Position numbers and translations under genes: made by a program. DNA of 6,199 bases. It comes from Synergistaceae bacterium (GTDB lineage Bacteria; Synergistota; Synergistia; Synergistales; Aminobacteriaceae). The notes under the pieces were generated by a model. It was not told where the DNA came from and did no database searches. It worked only from the letters and a program-made list of their open reading frames with translations. Positions 5,622-6,199 of the stretch are shown one piece after another. The stretch is taken from assembly GCA_017448375.1 (NCBI GenBank), contig JAFSLR010000011.1, forward strand, positions 1 through 6,199. The letters run 5' to 3'. How positions within the stretch are numbered: position 1 is the stretch's first letter; every line of letters starts with the position of its first letter.

Positions 5622-6199
5622 TTGGACTTGAGGAAAATTACATTTATATTAACGTCAATGATATTGATAACGTCTGGGGCTTACGGCGCAACTAGGCGTG
5701 CACAGCCAACGAATACTCAGCCTCCAGCGGGCGCAGGAGCGGAAATGAGCGGGGAACAGGAAAACGAGCTAATGGAAGCAGCGAAGGAAATGAGGCGTTC
5801 GGGATTAGTTCAGTTTAACTTCAAGGATATGGATTTAGTGAGATTTATGCGTTTCATGTCTGAAGTATTGCGTGAGAATTTTATAGTTCCTCCCAATATC
5901 AACAGCAAGATAACCATAATATCACCGCACCCCGTAACAATCCGTGAAAGCCGAGAAATAATGCTTTCAACGCTCCAGATGTACAACTTATCCCTCCAGA
6001 ACATGGGAAGCTATTCGATAGTGCGTCAGGGCGGTAACAGTCCTTCACCTAATGTATATCGCGGTCGTTCAGGGCCTGACTTCGGGGAAGAAACAGTAAC
6101 ATACATAGTGCCGATAGATTATGTTACTCTTGAAAGCATTGTACCGGCAATCCAGCAGACATTCGGACAGGCCTTAATCGTTCTCCCAGTCGGTAACGG
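5622..6199 (+). CDS. gspD: GspD, T2SS outer-membrane secretin (N-terminal part, 3' end outside window)
   Basis: The frame opens after a TGA at 5601 and runs to the window end, giving 192 residues from TTG 5622. No ATG upstream of the signal peptide exists in frame. ATG 5658 would leave only a very short hydrophobic stretch, so TTG 5622 (or TTG 5628) is preferred. The protein shows a signal peptide (MDLRKITFILTSMILITSGA, cleavage near YGA at about 23), a low-complexity Ala/Gln/Pro/Gly linker (about 24-49) and an N0 domain (about 50-136; GLVQFNFKDMDLVRF, ITIISPHPVTI). The first N1 strand and helix follow from about 158 (VTYIVPIDYVTLESIVPAI). GspD oligomerises into the outer-membrane channel, and its N0 domain docks the GspC HR domain. 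A truncated paralogue of its N0 is in the chimeric gene upstream. Confidence 0.9.
   Translation, partial: MDLRKITFILTSMILITSGAYGATRRAQPTNTQPPAGAGAEMSGEQENELMEAAKEMRRSGLVQFNFKDMDLVRFMRFMSEVLRENFIVPPNINSKITIISPHPVTIRESREIMLSTLQMYNLSLQNMGSYSIVRQGGNSPSPNVYRGRSGPDFGEETVTYIVPIDYVTLESIVPAIQQTFGQALIVLPVGN
5769..6029 (+). repeat. N0-coding repeat, copy 2 (in gspD)
   Basis: Direct-repeat partner of 4518-4778: 87 codons, ungapped, about 54% amino-acid identity by hand count. Downstream of this block the two genes diverge completely, gspD entering N1 and the chimera entering its linker and PDZ. Confidence 0.85.

Overview
The window is one continuous stretch of a type II secretion system (T2SS, general secretion pathway) operon. 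Every gene lies on the + strand and the genes are nearly gapless. It must come from a diderm (Gram-negative-type) bacterium, because the encoded parts are periplasmic or inner-membrane T2SS components plus the start of an outer-membrane secretin. Base composition is moderate. A Synergistota-like gut or anaerobic bacterium is only my guess, and nothing here proves the phylum.

Layout: the 3' end of a GspJ-like minor pseudopilin gene (2-214); gspK (195-1109); gspL (1106-2350); gspM (2355-2861); gspN (2866-3441); gspC (3447-4412); a chimeric gene encoding signal peptide + GspD-type N0 domain + GspC-type PDZ domain (4422-5231); a GspI-like minor pseudopilin (5228-5560); and the 5' end of the secretin gene gspD (5622 to the window end). 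Adjacent genes overlap by 4 or 20 nt or are separated by 4-9 nt, which suggests one transcript with translational coupling. The only sizeable gap is 61 nt before gspD. No RNA gene, insertion sequence, CRISPR array or convincing terminator or promoter was seen.

How the genes work together (family knowledge): GspJ, GspK and GspI form the tip of the periplasmic pseudopilus. GspL and GspM form the inner-membrane platform that couples to the GspE ATPase (not in this window). GspC bridges the platform to the secretin: its HR domain contacts the N0 domain of GspD, and its PDZ domain is implicated in substrate handling. GspN is an accessory protein found in only some systems. Gene order is permuted relative to the common C-D-E-F-G-H-I-J-K-L-M-N arrangement: here J-K-L-M-N is followed by C, the chimera, I and D.

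The standout is the chimeric gene at 4422-5231. Its N-terminal half is paralogous to the downstream gspD (47 of 87 residues identical by hand count). Its C-terminal half is paralogous to the upstream gspC (26 of 30 identical in the PDZ core, then only 10 of the next 40). It sits exactly between the two parent genes, which suggests a tandem duplication with a gspD'-'gspC junction. The predicted product is an exported protein that joins the secretin domain GspC normally binds to the PDZ domain GspC itself carries. It has no HR domain, no secretin barrel and no membrane anchor other than its signal peptide.
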